From Marinimicrococcus sp033875255 (GTDB taxonomy: Bacteria; Pseudomonadota; Alphaproteobacteria; Geminicoccales; Geminicoccaceae), in contig JAWZSN010000002.1 in the NCBI GenBank assembly GCA_033875255.1, positions 1-64,000 on the forward strand: DNA of 64,000 nucleotides, in the 5' to 3' direction. Under the pieces are notes generated by a model. That model was given only the letters and a program-made list of their open reading frames with translations, did not search any database and had not been told where the DNA came from. The position numbers and the translations under genes were made by a program. Below, one piece after another: positions 1 through 11,474 of the stretch. The stretch's first letter is position 1, and the number at the start of each line of letters is the position of its first letter.

Positions 1-1040
1 TCGTTCGGCCATTCTGCCGGATGGTGGATCAGGTGCCGCGCCCAAGGGCTTCGCGGCGGCGGAGTCCCACCCCAGCAGGATGTTGGAGCCGGGTTAAGAG
101 ACCGTGAACGGGACCTGGTGGCAGGTCGCCACGGCCGGTTCACGTTTCTTCAACCTTCGCCGTGGCATTCTCGCGGATGGTGGGAGACGTGCGGCTCCCA
201 GGTTCGCGCGGCGGCAGAGTCCCACGCCAGCAGGATGTTGGAGCCGGGTTAAGAGAGCGTGAACGGGGTCTGGTGGCAGGTCGCCACGATCGGTTCACGT
301 TTCCTCAACCTTTGCCGTGGCATCCATCGCGGATGGTGGGAGACGTGCGGCTCCCAGGTTCTCGCGGCGGCAGAGTCCCACGCCAGCAGGATGTTGGAGC
401 CGGGTTAAGAGACCGTGAACGGAGTCTGGTGGCAGGTCGCCACGGCCGGTTCACGTTTCTTCAACCTTTGCCGTGGGATTCTCGCGGATGGTGGGAGACG
501 TGCGGCTCCCAGGTTCTCGCGGCGGCAGAGTCCCACGCCAGCAGGATGTTGGAGCCGGGTTAAGAGAGCGTGAACGGGGTCTGGTGGCAGGTCGGCACGA
601 TCGGTTCACGTTTCCTCAACCTTTGCCGTGGAATCCTCGCGGATGGTGGGAGACGTGCGGCTCCCAGGTTCGCGCGGCGGCAGAGTCCCACGCCAGCAGG
701 ATGTTGGAGCCGGGTTAAGAGAGCGTGAACGGGGTCTGGTGGCAGGTCGCCACGATCGGTTCACGTTTCTTCAACCTTCGCCGTGGCATTCTCGCGGATG
801 GTGGGAGACGTGCGGCTCCCAAGTTCGCGCGGCGGCAGAGTCCCACGCCAGCAGGATGTTGGAGCCGGGTTAAGAGAGCGTGAACGGGGTCTGGTGGCAG
901 GTCGGCACGATCGGTTCACGTTTCCTCAACCTTTGCCGTGGCATCTTCGCGGATGGTGGGAGAGGCGCGGCCGCAGGGCACCACGGCGGTGGAGCCCTGC
1001 CCGAACAGGATGCAGGGGACGGGTTGGAGCGCAATCCCAT
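1..1040. repeat. Tandem array of ~155-bp units with nested hairpin
   Basis: The same block recurs with its CAGAGTCCCACGCC core beginning near 60 (variant), 215, 371, 526, 681 and 836, so the period is 155 bp (once 156). A degraded seventh unit lies near 948-1040. The array may continue left of the window. Each unit carries an arm beginning GGTTAAGAGA and ending CGTGAACGG, followed by a downstream arm from CGGTTCACG to TCAACC that is its imperfect reverse complement (about 20 bp). Between them is a second short hairpin, GTGGC-aggtc-GCCAC. Open frames crossing the array simply follow the repeat and are not credible genes. Relatives occur near 1.2, 1.9, 10.1, 35.8, 36.8 and 38.4 kb. Confidence 0.93.
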
Positions 1041-1189
1041 CGGTCCGGAGCATAGCCGCAGGCCCTGAAGCAGTTGGCCCATTCGGCTGGCGTGAAGGCG
1101 CTGGCGATGCGGCCGATGGCGGAGCGGGTCCTCACGGCTTTCCGGGTGCGGTTCTGCCGGTCTGGCGACCGTGCCGGCGTGGGGCAGGG

Positions 1190-1345
1190 GGCATCCTTCT
1201 TCAAGAGTCCCTGCGGTATTCTCGCGGCTGCTGGGAGAGGTGCGGCCGGGGGCCAGGGGGTGGTGGAGAGTCCTACGCCAGCAGGGTGACGGGAAAGGTG
1301 AAGACGCGGTGAAGGCGCTGGCGGGCGGGGGAAGGTGGTCGGTGG
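1190..1345 (+). repeat. Diverged copy of the dispersed repeat unit
   Basis: The stretch contains a 'tattctcgcggctgctggga' start, then a variant of the AGTCCCACGCCAGCAGG core ('agtcctacgccagcagg') and a 'ggtgaagacgcggtgaag' tail. It can be aligned by eye with the block at 1890-2045, including the downstream 'gctggcgggtgg...aaggtggtcgg' part. The rest of 1041-2081 contains only GC-rich sequence of this repeat type and two copies of the GCGCTGCGCGC motif (1623-1640, 1816-1838). I see no credible gene there. Confidence 0.7.
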
Positions 1346-1879
1346 ATACGGCGGCTGCACTTCCCGCCGGGGCGGCTGCCCGGTGGATGCTGTGGGAGGA
1401 TCCCTGACGGCCTTTCTCCCTAGGTCGCGTGAGATGGGCGACTGGAGGCACGGGCCGGGTGGAAGGGGAAAGGAACGGCATCTGAGCGACGTCGTGCTGG
1501 CGGTCCGGCTGACGTGTCCACCGATTATCTTGTTGCCGTGACCTCGCGGGACGCCCGGGGTGGTCGCCTGAAATAGGTGATGTGTCCCCGCAGCTCCCCG
1601 CCTGAGGAAGGAGCCGCTGCGCGGGCGCTGCGCGCCGTTACTCTCGTCCCCTTCCGCTGGCGGGGTTCCTGTTTGCTGCCGGCTTGCGAGGCGCTGCGTA
1701 CCGGGCCTCTGCCGCTGCCCGCCGGCACCTTGCCCGGCTGAAAGGTGATCGGCCGGGACTGAAGCAGGGCGGGCGCGCTGCGAAGATACGAGCGGCGCCA
1801 CCTCACCGCTCCGCAGGCGCTGCGCGGCTGCTTTCTCTGATTCTGTCGGTCATGCGTCGGTGCCGGGGCCAGGGGGCTT

Positions 1880-2050
1880 CACCGTTCTTGAAGGATCGTT
1901 CGGCTATTCTCGCGCATGGTGGGAGAGGCGCCCCCCAAGGGCTTTGCGGCGACGGAGTCCCACGCCAGCAGGGTGACGGGGAAAGGTGAAGATGCGGTGA
2001 AGACGCTGGCGGGTGGGGCAAGGTGGTCGGCGGATCGAGGGGCCGCAACT
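1880..2050 (+). repeat. Diverged copy of the dispersed repeat unit
   Basis: It resembles the unit at 1190-1345: 'ggctattctcgcgcatggtg', then 'gagtcccacgccagcagg', then 'ggtgaagatgcggtgaag' and an 'aaggtggtcgg' tail. It abuts the 3' end of the OLD-like nuclease gene, so that gene is flanked on this side by repeat DNA. Confidence 0.7.
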
Positions 2051-2081
2051 CCTCTCGGGGCGGGTGCTCGGGAGGATTTGA

Positions 2082-4106
2082 CTACCGAGGACCTTCCCGA
2101 GCGACTCGACGCGTCATAGCAGTTTCGACCACTAGCTTTACAATTTTCTCCGCAGATAGTGAGCGCTTCCCCTTAGTGGCCGCCTCTTGAAGTAGTTCTG
2201 CAAGCAAAAGTGGATTTTTTGTGACTTCTCGGTCTTTTTGATAGCCGTAAGACCTCTTTATTTTTTCTATAAGTTCTCGGTATAATGTCGCTCCGATTTC
2301 CTTTTCCACAGTTCGAGAGAACGTTTCCTCAAAAACTGCAAAGGTGCTCTCAACGCGATTTGGCCAATCTTCTTCACGAGCGTTGTTAAGTTGTAGTAGT
2401 CCCTTATTCCACTTGCGTGCGTTGTCAGTCTGGGCATTATTCTTCGAAGCCAGATTGGCATCTCCATCCCAAACTACGTAGGTGAATATATTTAATCCTC
2501 GAAAAATAACAAGAAGTTTATCTAGATTATTCTTGCCGTTGGCGGGCAAGATGCAGATATCGCGGGCGGATAAGTTTTCCTCTAGTGTCTCTGCTGCCGC
2601 TTCAAGTATAGCTTTGTCTTCAGCTCCTTCAACGAGTATGACGGCTTCAGAGAAGAAGCCTTCACTTAGATCAGCGTCTACGATGTGAAGCTTCGGTACG
2701 AGCGTAGAGAAGCTATTTTTACTATTCACGTCACCGTATATATGTGTAGCTTTGCTGAGCGCAGTTGCTATATCTTCCTCATCCGGCACGACGACCGACG
2801 CGTACGGTATGCCGGCCGGAACCGTGTAACGTTTCCTTACGCGCCGGATATGGCTGAATTGCTTTACATCTACGAATGCGGGAGAGTGTGTCGTAAGGAT
2901 TACTTGATAGGATACGGTGGCTTGCGATAAATTTTTCTTTGCAAGATCGAATAATACGCGGGAGAAGTGACGCTGGATGGTCATGTGTTGATAAAGTTCT
3001 GGTTCTTCAATTCCTATTATAACGTTGAAACATTTAGTATCTCTTTCGGGTGCAGGATGATTTTTCGCAGATAGGACGTTCATTGATCTTGATTTAAAAT
3101 TATACATAGATGATGTTAAGTGTTGAAGTATTGATATAATAAACGCTCGCTGGAGCCCATGGCCCGCGGCTCCCACGCGCATAGAGAACTTTTGTTCTTT
3201 CAGCAGTACATCAGCTTTTAAATCTGGTGTGGGGGCGTTTTCAATATCTTGCCACTGAACGTCGACGTCGATGCCTGGATAGAAATTGAGAAGGCGTTTG
3301 GTTAGGTCCTGAGATAATGTTGCGATACCGTCCAGCCGCGAAGGGTCAACAGCTTTCCGATAGTTTTCAAGAAAGGTCCGTTTCAATTCTAGGATGTGCG
3401 GGTCATTGTCGAGGACACTGCGGGCAAATATGTCAACAAGCTTTGTTATGGCGGTATTCTTTCCTTCTTCGGCCTCGTCGCTTGCATCGTGTACAGCTGG
3501 TATATAGAGGAAGTTAACAAATTTAGATAAATTGCCTTTACCAACACCTGAGAAACCAAAGAATTGTCCGTCGTCTTCAATCCAAGAACATTCGCTGGGG
3601 TGAGACTGTTCCCATGCATAAAGTGCGTCAAGTGCGGCCTGTTGAGATCGCCACTGGGGCAGATCTGTATATTTCTTAGCAAGCTCCTCATAGGCAATTT
3701 TCTTATCTGCCGCACTCTTGGCGCTGCGTACTAACATGAAATCAACGTTCGCACGACGTTGGCCGTAGAATCTTCCTGAAGCTCCAGATGATGGATTTAT
3801 AAAGACACGGGTGATAGATAGCATATCATCTCGTACATAATCGCTGAAAAATTCGCGTTCATCTTGTGTCAATTCTGAGAACGATAGTGCAATGCGAATC
3901 TGGCGCGAATGATCGCGGCCGAAATAAGAATCTTGAGGCAAGATGCTGCTATTTCCGAAGAAGGCGCGAAGGGCCATCAGAAAAGTGGATTTTCCAGATC
4001 CATTGGGGCCGATGAGGATGGTGGGATCACTCACGGGAAGTTCATCATCTTCGACGCATTTGAAATTTTGGAGACGAATGGAGCGTAAGCGCATCTTTGT
4101 TCCCAT
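2082..4106 (-). CDS. OLD-family ATP-dependent endonuclease (AAA ATPase + Toprim)
   Basis: A 674-residue protein. The N-terminal ABC/SMC-like ATPase has its Walker A at residues 33-41 (GPNGSGKST) and a Walker B-like IGIEEPEL near 365-371, followed by TTHSP near 405, the switch region of recombinational ATPases. The C-terminal Toprim nuclease domain shows LVEGAEDKA (E493) and VVWDGD (D547, D549). This ATPase-Toprim order defines the OLD family, whose members cut or nick DNA and often act in phage defence. No UvrD-like partner (as in Gabija) is adjacent, so it looks like a single-gene OLD. Base composition is visibly more AT-rich than everything around it, with many A/T-ending codons, which suggests recent transfer. 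The next gene upstream on this strand is the unrelated ABC operon. Family call is firm; the defence role is inference. Confidence 0.88.
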   Translation of the reverse strand: MGTKMRLRSIRLQNFKCVEDDELPVSDPTILIGPNGSGKSTFLMALRAFFGNSSILPQDSYFGRDHSRQIRIALSFSELTQDEREFFSDYVRDDMLSITRVFINPSSGASGRFYGQRRANVDFMLVRSAKSAADKKIAYEELAKKYTDLPQWRSQQAALDALYAWEQSHPSECSWIEDDGQFFGFSGVGKGNLSKFVNFLYIPAVHDASDEAEEGKNTAITKLVDIFARSVLDNDPHILELKRTFLENYRKAVDPSRLDGIATLSQDLTKRLLNFYPGIDVDVQWQDIENAPTPDLKADVLLKEQKFSMRVGAAGHGLQRAFIISILQHLTSSMYNFKSRSMNVLSAKNHPAPERDTKCFNVIIGIEEPELYQHMTIQRHFSRVLFDLAKKNLSQATVSYQVILTTHSPAFVDVKQFSHIRRVRKRYTVPAGIPYASVVVPDEEDIATALSKATHIYGDVNSKNSFSTLVPKLHIVDADLSEGFFSEAVILVEGAEDKAILEAAAETLEENLSARDICILPANGKNNLDKLLVIFRGLNIFTYVVWDGDANLASKNNAQTDNARKWNKGLLQLNNAREEDWPNRVESTFAVFEETFSRTVEKEIGATLYRELIEKIKRSYGYQKDREVTKNPLLLAELLQEAATKGKRSLSAEKIVKLVVETAMTRRVAREGPR

Positions 4107-4217
4107 CTTATTCGGGTAGCTGTCAATCCTAGTCGTGGAAAGTCGACCTCCGTGCTCGACACCGTGCTGCTTTAGAAGGGCTACAGCCGCGTTGGGTGCC
4201 GACGCCCCATGGACGCA

Positions 4218-4244
4218 AAGAAAAAAGGCCGCGCGCAGCGCGCC
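4218..4244 (-). terminator. GCGCTGCGCGC-type terminator after the peptide ABC operon
   Basis: On the minus strand a GC-rich interrupted palindrome (GGCGCGCTGCGCGCGGCC) is followed at once by TTTTTTC. It lies just past the stop of the double-ATPase gene, so it fits an intrinsic terminator. The same motif recurs at least eight more times in the window. Confidence 0.6.
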
Positions 4245-4262
4245 GAAGGCTCCAGCACCGCC

Positions 4263-5923
<1,661 letters not shown>

Positions 5924-5927
<4 letters not shown>

Positions 5928-6847
5928 GGCGCGTCTCCGGCCTTGCCGCCGGGCTCGAGGCGCCAGCGCTGCTGCGGGTCGGCGGCCACCCGCAGCCAGG
6001 AGGCCAGGAGATTGAGCGAGAGGGTGGTGAGCATGATGAAGAGGCCCGGGAAGAAGGCAAGCCACCAGGCGCTGGCGAGATAGCCGCGCCCCTGCGCCAC
6101 CATGAGGCCCCAGGTGACGTCGGGGGGCTGGATGCCGATGCCGAGGAAGCTCAGCGCCGATTCGGCGAGCATCACGTAGGCGAAGTCGACGGCGGCGAGG
6201 GTCAGGAGCGTCGGCAGGACGAAAGGGACGACGTGGCGGAGTGCCGTGCGCACAGGGCCTGCCCCCATGACGCGGGCGGCGCTCACGAACATGCGCTCGC
6301 GCAGCTCCAGGATCTCGGCGCGGGCGGTGCGGATGTAGACCGGCAGGCGCGTGACGGCGAGGACCACGACGATGTTCGCGATGCTGGGACTGAACGTGTA
6401 GAGCACCACGACGGCCAGCAGCAGCGAGGGGAAGCTCATGAGCACGTCGGCCATGCGCAGGATGAGCGTGGCGCCCCAGCCGCGCGCGTAGCCCGCCAGC
6501 ACGCCCAGCGTGCCGCCGATGAGAAAGGAGAGCGCCACCGCGGCGGAGGCCACCATGAGCGTGCTGCGGCTGGCCTCGATGAGCCTTGCCAGCATGGAGC
6601 GGCCCAGCGTGTCGGCGCCCAGCACGTAGAGCCAGCCGTTGGCGAGCTCGAAGGGCGGAGCGTTGCGCAGGCGCAGGTTCATGCGGCCGGCGCTCTCGGG
6701 GATCAGGGCGGGGCCGAGCAGCGCCGCTGCCACCAGCAGCAGGAGAAAGAGCGCGGCAAGGCAGGCCAGCGGGTCGCGGGCCAGCATGGCGAGCCAGCGG
6801 CGGGCGCCGAGGCCGCGTGCGGCGCCGGGGAGCGAGGCGCTCGCCAT
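5924..6847 (-). CDS. ABC transporter permease, DppC/OppC type
   Basis: 307 residues. An N-terminal membrane helix (ALFLLLLVAAALLGP, residues ~33-47) is followed by the periplasmic stretch typical of DppC and by a block of about five helices. The EAA-type loop (RVMGAGPVRTALRHVVP) contacts the ATPase. The C-terminal SFLGIGIQPPDVTWGLM is a hallmark of the OppC/DppC family. Its start overlaps the upstream permease stop as ATGA, and its stop overlaps the ATPase start as GTGA, so the genes are translationally coupled. Confidence 0.93.
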
Positions 6848-7764
6848 CAGGCGTGCCGAACGCGCGGATCGAGCAGGCCGTAGGCGAGGTCGATCACGAT
6901 GTTCATGGCGAAGATGATGGCGGCGGTCACCAGGATGGAGGCCTGGATCACCGCGAAGTCGCGCTGGATGATGCTGTCGATCATGAGCTTGCCGATGCCG
7001 GGCCAGCCGAAGATGGTCTCGACAATCACGGCCCCGTTGACGATGCCGGCAGCCTGGTCGCCGGCCACGGTGATGACCGGGAGAAGCCCGTTCCTGAGGG
7101 CGTGAACGAAGACCACGGCGCGCTCGCCGATGCCCTTGGCGCGGGCGGTCTTGACGTAGGGGGCGGCGAGCGCGCCCAGCATCGAGCCGCGCACCACCTG
7201 GACCAGGATGCCGAAGGGGCGGATGAGCAGCACGCCCACCGGCATGATCCAGTGCCAGAAGGTCCCCATGCCCGAGGTCGGCAGCCAGCCCAGCGCCACG
7301 GCGAAGAGCAGGATGGCGCTGATCGCCACCCAGAAATCGGGCGCGCTGGCGGCGGCGAGCGAGAGCGTGCTCCCCAGCCGGTCCACCGCGCCGCCCGGGC
7401 GCCGCGCGGCGAGCGAGCCCACGAGGATGGCGCCGGCCACGGCCAGTGTCATGGTGACGGCGGCGAGCGCCAGGGTGGTGGGGATGGCCTCGAGCACCAC
7501 TTCGAGCGCGGGGCGGTCCTTCCTGATGGAGTGACCCAGGTCGAAGCGCGCGAGATCGGCCAGAAAGCGGCCGAACTGCTCGGTGAGCGGGTCGTTGAAG
7601 CCGTGCTTCTCGTTGAACTCCTGGCGCGCCTCCACCGAGGCGTCGATGGGGAGGTAGAGGTCGGCCGGGCTGCCGGTGAGGCGCGCCGCGAAGAAGACGA
7701 GGACGATCAGCCCGGCGAGCGCCACCAGGCTCTGCAGGGACCGCCGCGCGATGAAGCTGCCCAT
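6847..7764 (-). CDS. ABC transporter permease, DppB/OppB type
   Basis: 305 residues. The first membrane helix (residues ~10-30) is followed by the LTGSPADLYLP region, which corresponds to the GDP motif region of DppB proteins, then five more helices. The cytoplasmic loop YVKTARAKGIGERAVVFVHA is the EAA coupling motif, and ETIFGWPGIGKLMIDSI is the conserved C-terminal family signature. It forms the channel with the DppC-type partner. It is separated from the upstream solute-binding protein gene by a hairpin-containing gap of 122 bp. Confidence 0.93.
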   Translation of the reverse strand: MGSFIARRSLQSLVALAGLIVLVFFAARLTGSPADLYLPIDASVEARQEFNEKHGFNDPLTEQFGRFLADLARFDLGHSIRKDRPALEVVLEAIPTTLALAAVTMTLAVAGAILVGSLAARRPGGAVDRLGSTLSLAAASAPDFWVAISAILLFAVALGWLPTSGMGTFWHWIMPVGVLLIRPFGILVQVVRGSMLGALAAPYVKTARAKGIGERAVVFVHALRNGLLPVITVAGDQAAGIVNGAVIVETIFGWPGIGKLMIDSIIQRDFAVIQASILVTAAIIFAMNIVIDLAYGLLDPRVRHA

Positions 7765-7795
7765 GGGGGATCGGAACGCCAGGCTGGAGAAGGGG

Positions 7796-7821
7796 CCGCC
7801 CCGGCCGCGCGGCCGGGGCGG
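7796..7821 (-). terminator. Intercistronic hairpin between binding protein and permease genes
   Basis: A perfect 11-bp stem (CCGCCCCGGCC / GGCCGGGGCGG) with a GCGC loop and no U-tract. It sits between the solute-binding protein gene and the permeases. In importer operons such hairpins commonly protect the upstream mRNA or cause partial termination, so that binding protein exceeds membrane components. That role is inference here. A matching hairpin follows the second importer's binding protein (22810-22834). Confidence 0.7.
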
Positions 7822-7886
7822 GGCGTCAACGGTTCCTTAACGGATCTCCGGCATGATGCAGGCCGGAAGACGCCGCGTGGCGGAGG

Positions 7887-9407
7887 TCACTCGTTGAAGG
7901 TGATGGTCTGGAGCTGGATCTCGCTGTTGGTGGAGATCGAGGGCGTGAAGTTCACGCGCGGGGAGACGCGGGTATAGCCCACCATGTGGAACAGCGGCAC
8001 GTCGGCCACCAGCTCGTCGTTGATCCGGGCGAAGGCCTGCTGCCAGAGCCGGCGGCGCTCCTCGCCGGTGGCGTAGGTGGCCTTCTCCACCAGCCCGTCG
8101 AGCTTCTCGTCGGCCAGCACCGACTGGGCGCCGCCGGAGTGATACTTGAAGAACACCGTGAAGACGGCGTCGCCGTTATTGTTGTCGTGCATGGTATGGA
8201 AAAGGGTGGGCGGCCGGTCCTCGGCATAGGGCTTGGTGTAGATGTCGACCCACTCGGCGACCTCGACCATCTGCAGCTTCACGTTGAGGCCGACGTCCTG
8301 GAGCATGGCGTGGATCGCCTCCATGACCTCGGTGACGCCCGCATGAATGCCGCGCCGGCCGATCAGCACGATCTCCTTGTCGACCGGGACGCCGTCCGCC
8401 TTCGCCTCGGCGATCAGCTTGCGGGCCTGCTCGGGGTCGTAGGGCCAGACCACCAGCTCGGGATTGTGGCCGTTGATCCCCGGCACCACGAGCTGGGTCG
8501 CCGGTACGACGTCCTTGCTCAAGATCGTGCCGATGAAGGCGCTGCGGTCGATGGCGAGATTGACGGCCTTGCGGAGCCGCAGGTCGTCGAGCGGCGCGCG
8601 GGTCACGTCGATCCGCATCGCCGTGGTCTCGCTGTCGAAATAGCTGAAGTCGGTCTCGGGGTCGCTCGCGTCCTGGACCGAGATGCTGGGGGCGATATCG
8701 GCCTCGCCGGTGGCCACCATGGCGGCGCGCACGGCCGACTCGGAGCGCCAGATATAGGTGGCCTTCTCGGCCTCCGGCTGCTCGCCCCAATAGCCGTCGA
8801 ACCGCTCGAGCACGACGTTCTGGCCGGGCTGCCAGCTCTTGAAGACGTAGGGACCGGTGCCGATCGGCTCGCGGGTCAGGCTGTCCGCCGGCGCCTTCGG
8901 CGACTGGATGGTCATGGTGCCCATCATGGTGGGCATGATCGGCGAGGGCTCGGCGGTCTGCACCTCGAGCGTGTGCGGACCCACGGCCGTGGCGGTGAGC
9001 TTGATCGGCCCAAAGAACTTGACGCGGATCTCGCAGTCGAGCTTCTCGGAGAGCGTGCGGTTGATCGACTCGACGGCCGCCTGGGCGTCGAGGTCGCTGC
9101 CGTCGTGGAACTTCACGCCCTGGCGCAGCTCGAACCGCCAGGTCCTCTCGTCGACCTGCTCCCAGGAGGTGGCGAGACGCGGGGTGACGCTGCCGTCGAC
9201 AGGATCGATCTCGGTCAGCGTCTCCGCCACGTTCTGCTTGACGATCCGGCCGATGTTGGAGCGGCTGGCATGGCACGGATCGACGATGTCCGGCTCCTCC
9301 GGCAGGACGATCGTCACATCCTTGTCGGCAGCCATCGCCGCTCCCGCGAGCGCCCAGCCGCACAGCACCAGCGGCACTGCCGCCAGCAGCCTTCTCGTGA
9401 TGCCCAT
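7887..9407 (-). CDS. Peptide-type ABC transporter solute-binding protein (SBP_bac_5)
   Basis: 506 residues with a Sec signal peptide (MGITRR, a hydrophobic core, then AGAAMA|ADKD, cleavage near residue 27). The mature protein has family 5 features: PEEPDIVDPCHA near the N-terminus, then WEQVDERTWRFELRQGVKFHDG and IGTGPYVFKSW. It is the first gene of the operon and would deliver a peptide or similar ligand in the periplasm to the permease pair downstream. No lipobox cysteine is present, so a free periplasmic protein is expected. Ligand unknown. Confidence 0.93.
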   Translation of the reverse strand: MGITRRLLAAVPLVLCGWALAGAAMAADKDVTIVLPEEPDIVDPCHASRSNIGRIVKQNVAETLTEIDPVDGSVTPRLATSWEQVDERTWRFELRQGVKFHDGSDLDAQAAVESINRTLSEKLDCEIRVKFFGPIKLTATAVGPHTLEVQTAEPSPIMPTMMGTMTIQSPKAPADSLTREPIGTGPYVFKSWQPGQNVVLERFDGYWGEQPEAEKATYIWRSESAVRAAMVATGEADIAPSISVQDASDPETDFSYFDSETTAMRIDVTRAPLDDLRLRKAVNLAIDRSAFIGTILSKDVVPATQLVVPGINGHNPELVVWPYDPEQARKLIAEAKADGVPVDKEIVLIGRRGIHAGVTEVMEAIHAMLQDVGLNVKLQMVEVAEWVDIYTKPYAEDRPPTLFHTMHDNNNGDAVFTVFFKYHSGGAQSVLADEKLDGLVEKATYATGEERRRLWQQAFARINDELVADVPLFHMVGYTRVSPRVNFTPSISTNSEIQLQTITFNE

Positions 9408-9667
9408 GACCTCTCCCTGATCCCGAGGCTTCGTCCGGTTGTGATGTTCCTCTTATCGGCTCCGCACCCCTGCATCAACCGCCCGCCGGACAGCCGTACC
9501 CGACACGGCAAAGAGCCGGATCGTCGCGCCGCCCGGACCTCGCGGGGGCGGTCGGCAGGAAAGGGTGCGGCAGGATGCGGGGCGCGAGATCCTGCCGGTC
9601 CTGCCTGGTCTCCTGTTCCCATGCAAGATCGGGCGGGGCGTGCACTAAAACGGGGATCCGCTCCGCG

Positions 9668-9850
9668 GGCGCTGCGCGCGGCCAGGCTTTTCTCACTGTG
9701 TCAGTCTGGCGGCGCAGCCGGGCCTGGACGGCCTCGCCATTTCTCAGCGGCTCCCGGCGGATCGGCGCGCACGGTGGGCAAGGCGGACCCGCTAGGGGCG
9801 GGCGGCGGGACTTCCTCGCCGGCCGGATGGCGGCAAGAGGTGGAGATGCG
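9668..9850 (+). repeat. GCGCTGCGCGC motif followed by a diverged repeat block
   Basis: The sequence 'gggcgctgcgcgcggccagg' is followed by a T-rich run and 'gtgtcagtctggcggc', the same tail seen after the copies near 37.1 kb. About 150 bp later comes a 'ggtggagatgcggtgaac' end resembling the 3' part of the repeat units near 1.3 and 2.0 kb. It appears to be a mosaic, diverged member of the family. Confidence 0.5.
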
Positions 9851-10109
9851 GTGAACGGCTGGGGACGGGGGTCTCTTTGCCGTGTCGTGGGTGCGGTCCC
9901 TTCCGGCGGCCAGCGCGCCGGAGCTGCCTCCGGTAGGTCGGCCGGGGCGCGATGACGTCCGAGACCTTTGCCGAACGCCGTTGTCATAGACCGGCGTGCG
10001 AGAGCATCGCGCCGCAAGCTCCTGCGTGTCGCCGGCCATTCCTGGCCGTGTCAGCCTGGCGGCAGCGGGGCGATGGGGCGGTGTTGGCCTTGCCCCACGG
10101 CTCCTCGCG

Positions 10110-10200
10110 CCTTCTCGCGGATGGCGGGGGAGGTGGAGCCGCCAGCGATCCCGCGGTGGAACGCCCACGCCAGCAGGGGCGCGGAGAAGGCGAACGGGCC
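10110..10200 (+). repeat. Diverged solitary copy of the dispersed repeat core
   Basis: 'cttctcgcggatggcggggg' at the left and 'cccacgccagcagg' followed by 'ggagaaggcgaac' at the right match the two ends of the 155-bp unit core, with substitutions between them. It is in the same orientation as the left-end array. Confidence 0.55.
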
Positions 10201-11474
10201 CTAAAGTCGCTTTCGCTTGAAGGGAGGTCGGCCGGCTATCCGGCACGTCAGGGCTCCTCTCGGGTGAGGCGGCCGGGAGATCGGGCATTTTGGCGTGCGC
10301 GGGAACCCGGAGCATGGCCCGGCCGGACCGGGTCCGCTGGCGACCTGGGCTGCCGCGCGAGAGGTGGCGCGCAGGCTCCGGCTGGCTGCTCTGGGGGCGC
10401 TTCGCCTGAGAGGGTCGGAGATGAACGGCCGTCGTGGCGCCGCGCTACAGAGGTCATCCGCCTGCATGGCACCGCCTTCACGGCGCGGCACGACCACTCT
10501 GCTCGCTCCTCGATCGGTGGCGTGGCCCGAGGGAGGATGTCTTCATCGCTTTTCGATGAGACGGTCCGATCCACGCGCTCTTCCCGCCCTTGCGGCAGTC
10601 TGACGGGGCTCGGACGCTTTCGATCGCCACGCTTTTCGGCATTGGCCCTGCGCTTCGTCCGGTCTCGCCCCTCATATGGCCGCGTGTCGGGCGTCGAGCA
10701 GGATCAGGCGGCGCATGTCAGAGCGGAATGACTTGCGGCCGGATCGGCAGGGACGCCCATGATGCGTGAGATCTGATTCAATCTCGGGACAGGGTGAGAG
10801 GGGGCCAGCGGCGGTGGCGCGGCCGGATGCGACGGAGAGCATCCGGAGAATCGGCGCCGCCCCGAGCAGCGCCCTCGATCGTGTCGAAGCGGGCGCGGCT
10901 GTGACGGAAGGCCGGCTGGCTGGCGCCAGGCAGGACGGACGGGCACACGCCCGTCAAGATCCGCGACGGCATGCCGCCTGGCTGGTGAAACGCTTGACCA
11001 CGCCCTTCAGGCTGCGCGGCAGGTTGAGCGAGCTGGCTGGCCGCTGGCTGCGCGTCGACTGCCGCAGGGTGTGGGTCTTCGTGCACGAGGTACCGCTGGG
11101 CTTGAAAAAAACGCTGGTGGCCGCGGAGCGGGAGCGGCGTGGTGCCGGGCGCGCGCCGGATCCGTGACCGCGCCGAGCCGACCCCGCGGCGGCTGGTGTT
11201 CACCGATGCTCGACAGCAGCGCTTTCGCGGGGGCCAGGACCAGCATGACGAAGCTGCGCAGCCGGGCCCCGGCGAGCGCGCTTCTGCCGGGCTCGTCTAT
11301 ACTTGCCGCCCTGCAGCCCCGGGGCCGAGCCGGGGCACCTGCTCCGCAAGGCCGGGCAGCGTACCGCCGGGACGGTGGCCGCCTGCATTGGCAGCCTGCT
11401 CGACAGGTCGCCGCCGGCGAAGGCGCAAACTGCCTGATGAACGCCGGCCACACTCCGAGCCAGGCTCATCCCGC

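Noticed and set aside
1..1040. CRISPR array
   Set aside because: The whole 155-bp unit is conserved, with no variable spacers and no cas genes nearby.
162..1055. Chain of small proteins of 81-133 residues
   Set aside because: Their translations repeat with the DNA period and share no known family; they are reading frames through a tandem repeat.
9952..10731. 259-residue plus-strand protein
   Set aside because: It crosses a repeat copy, is Arg/Gly/Pro-rich and shows no motif or ribosome-binding site.
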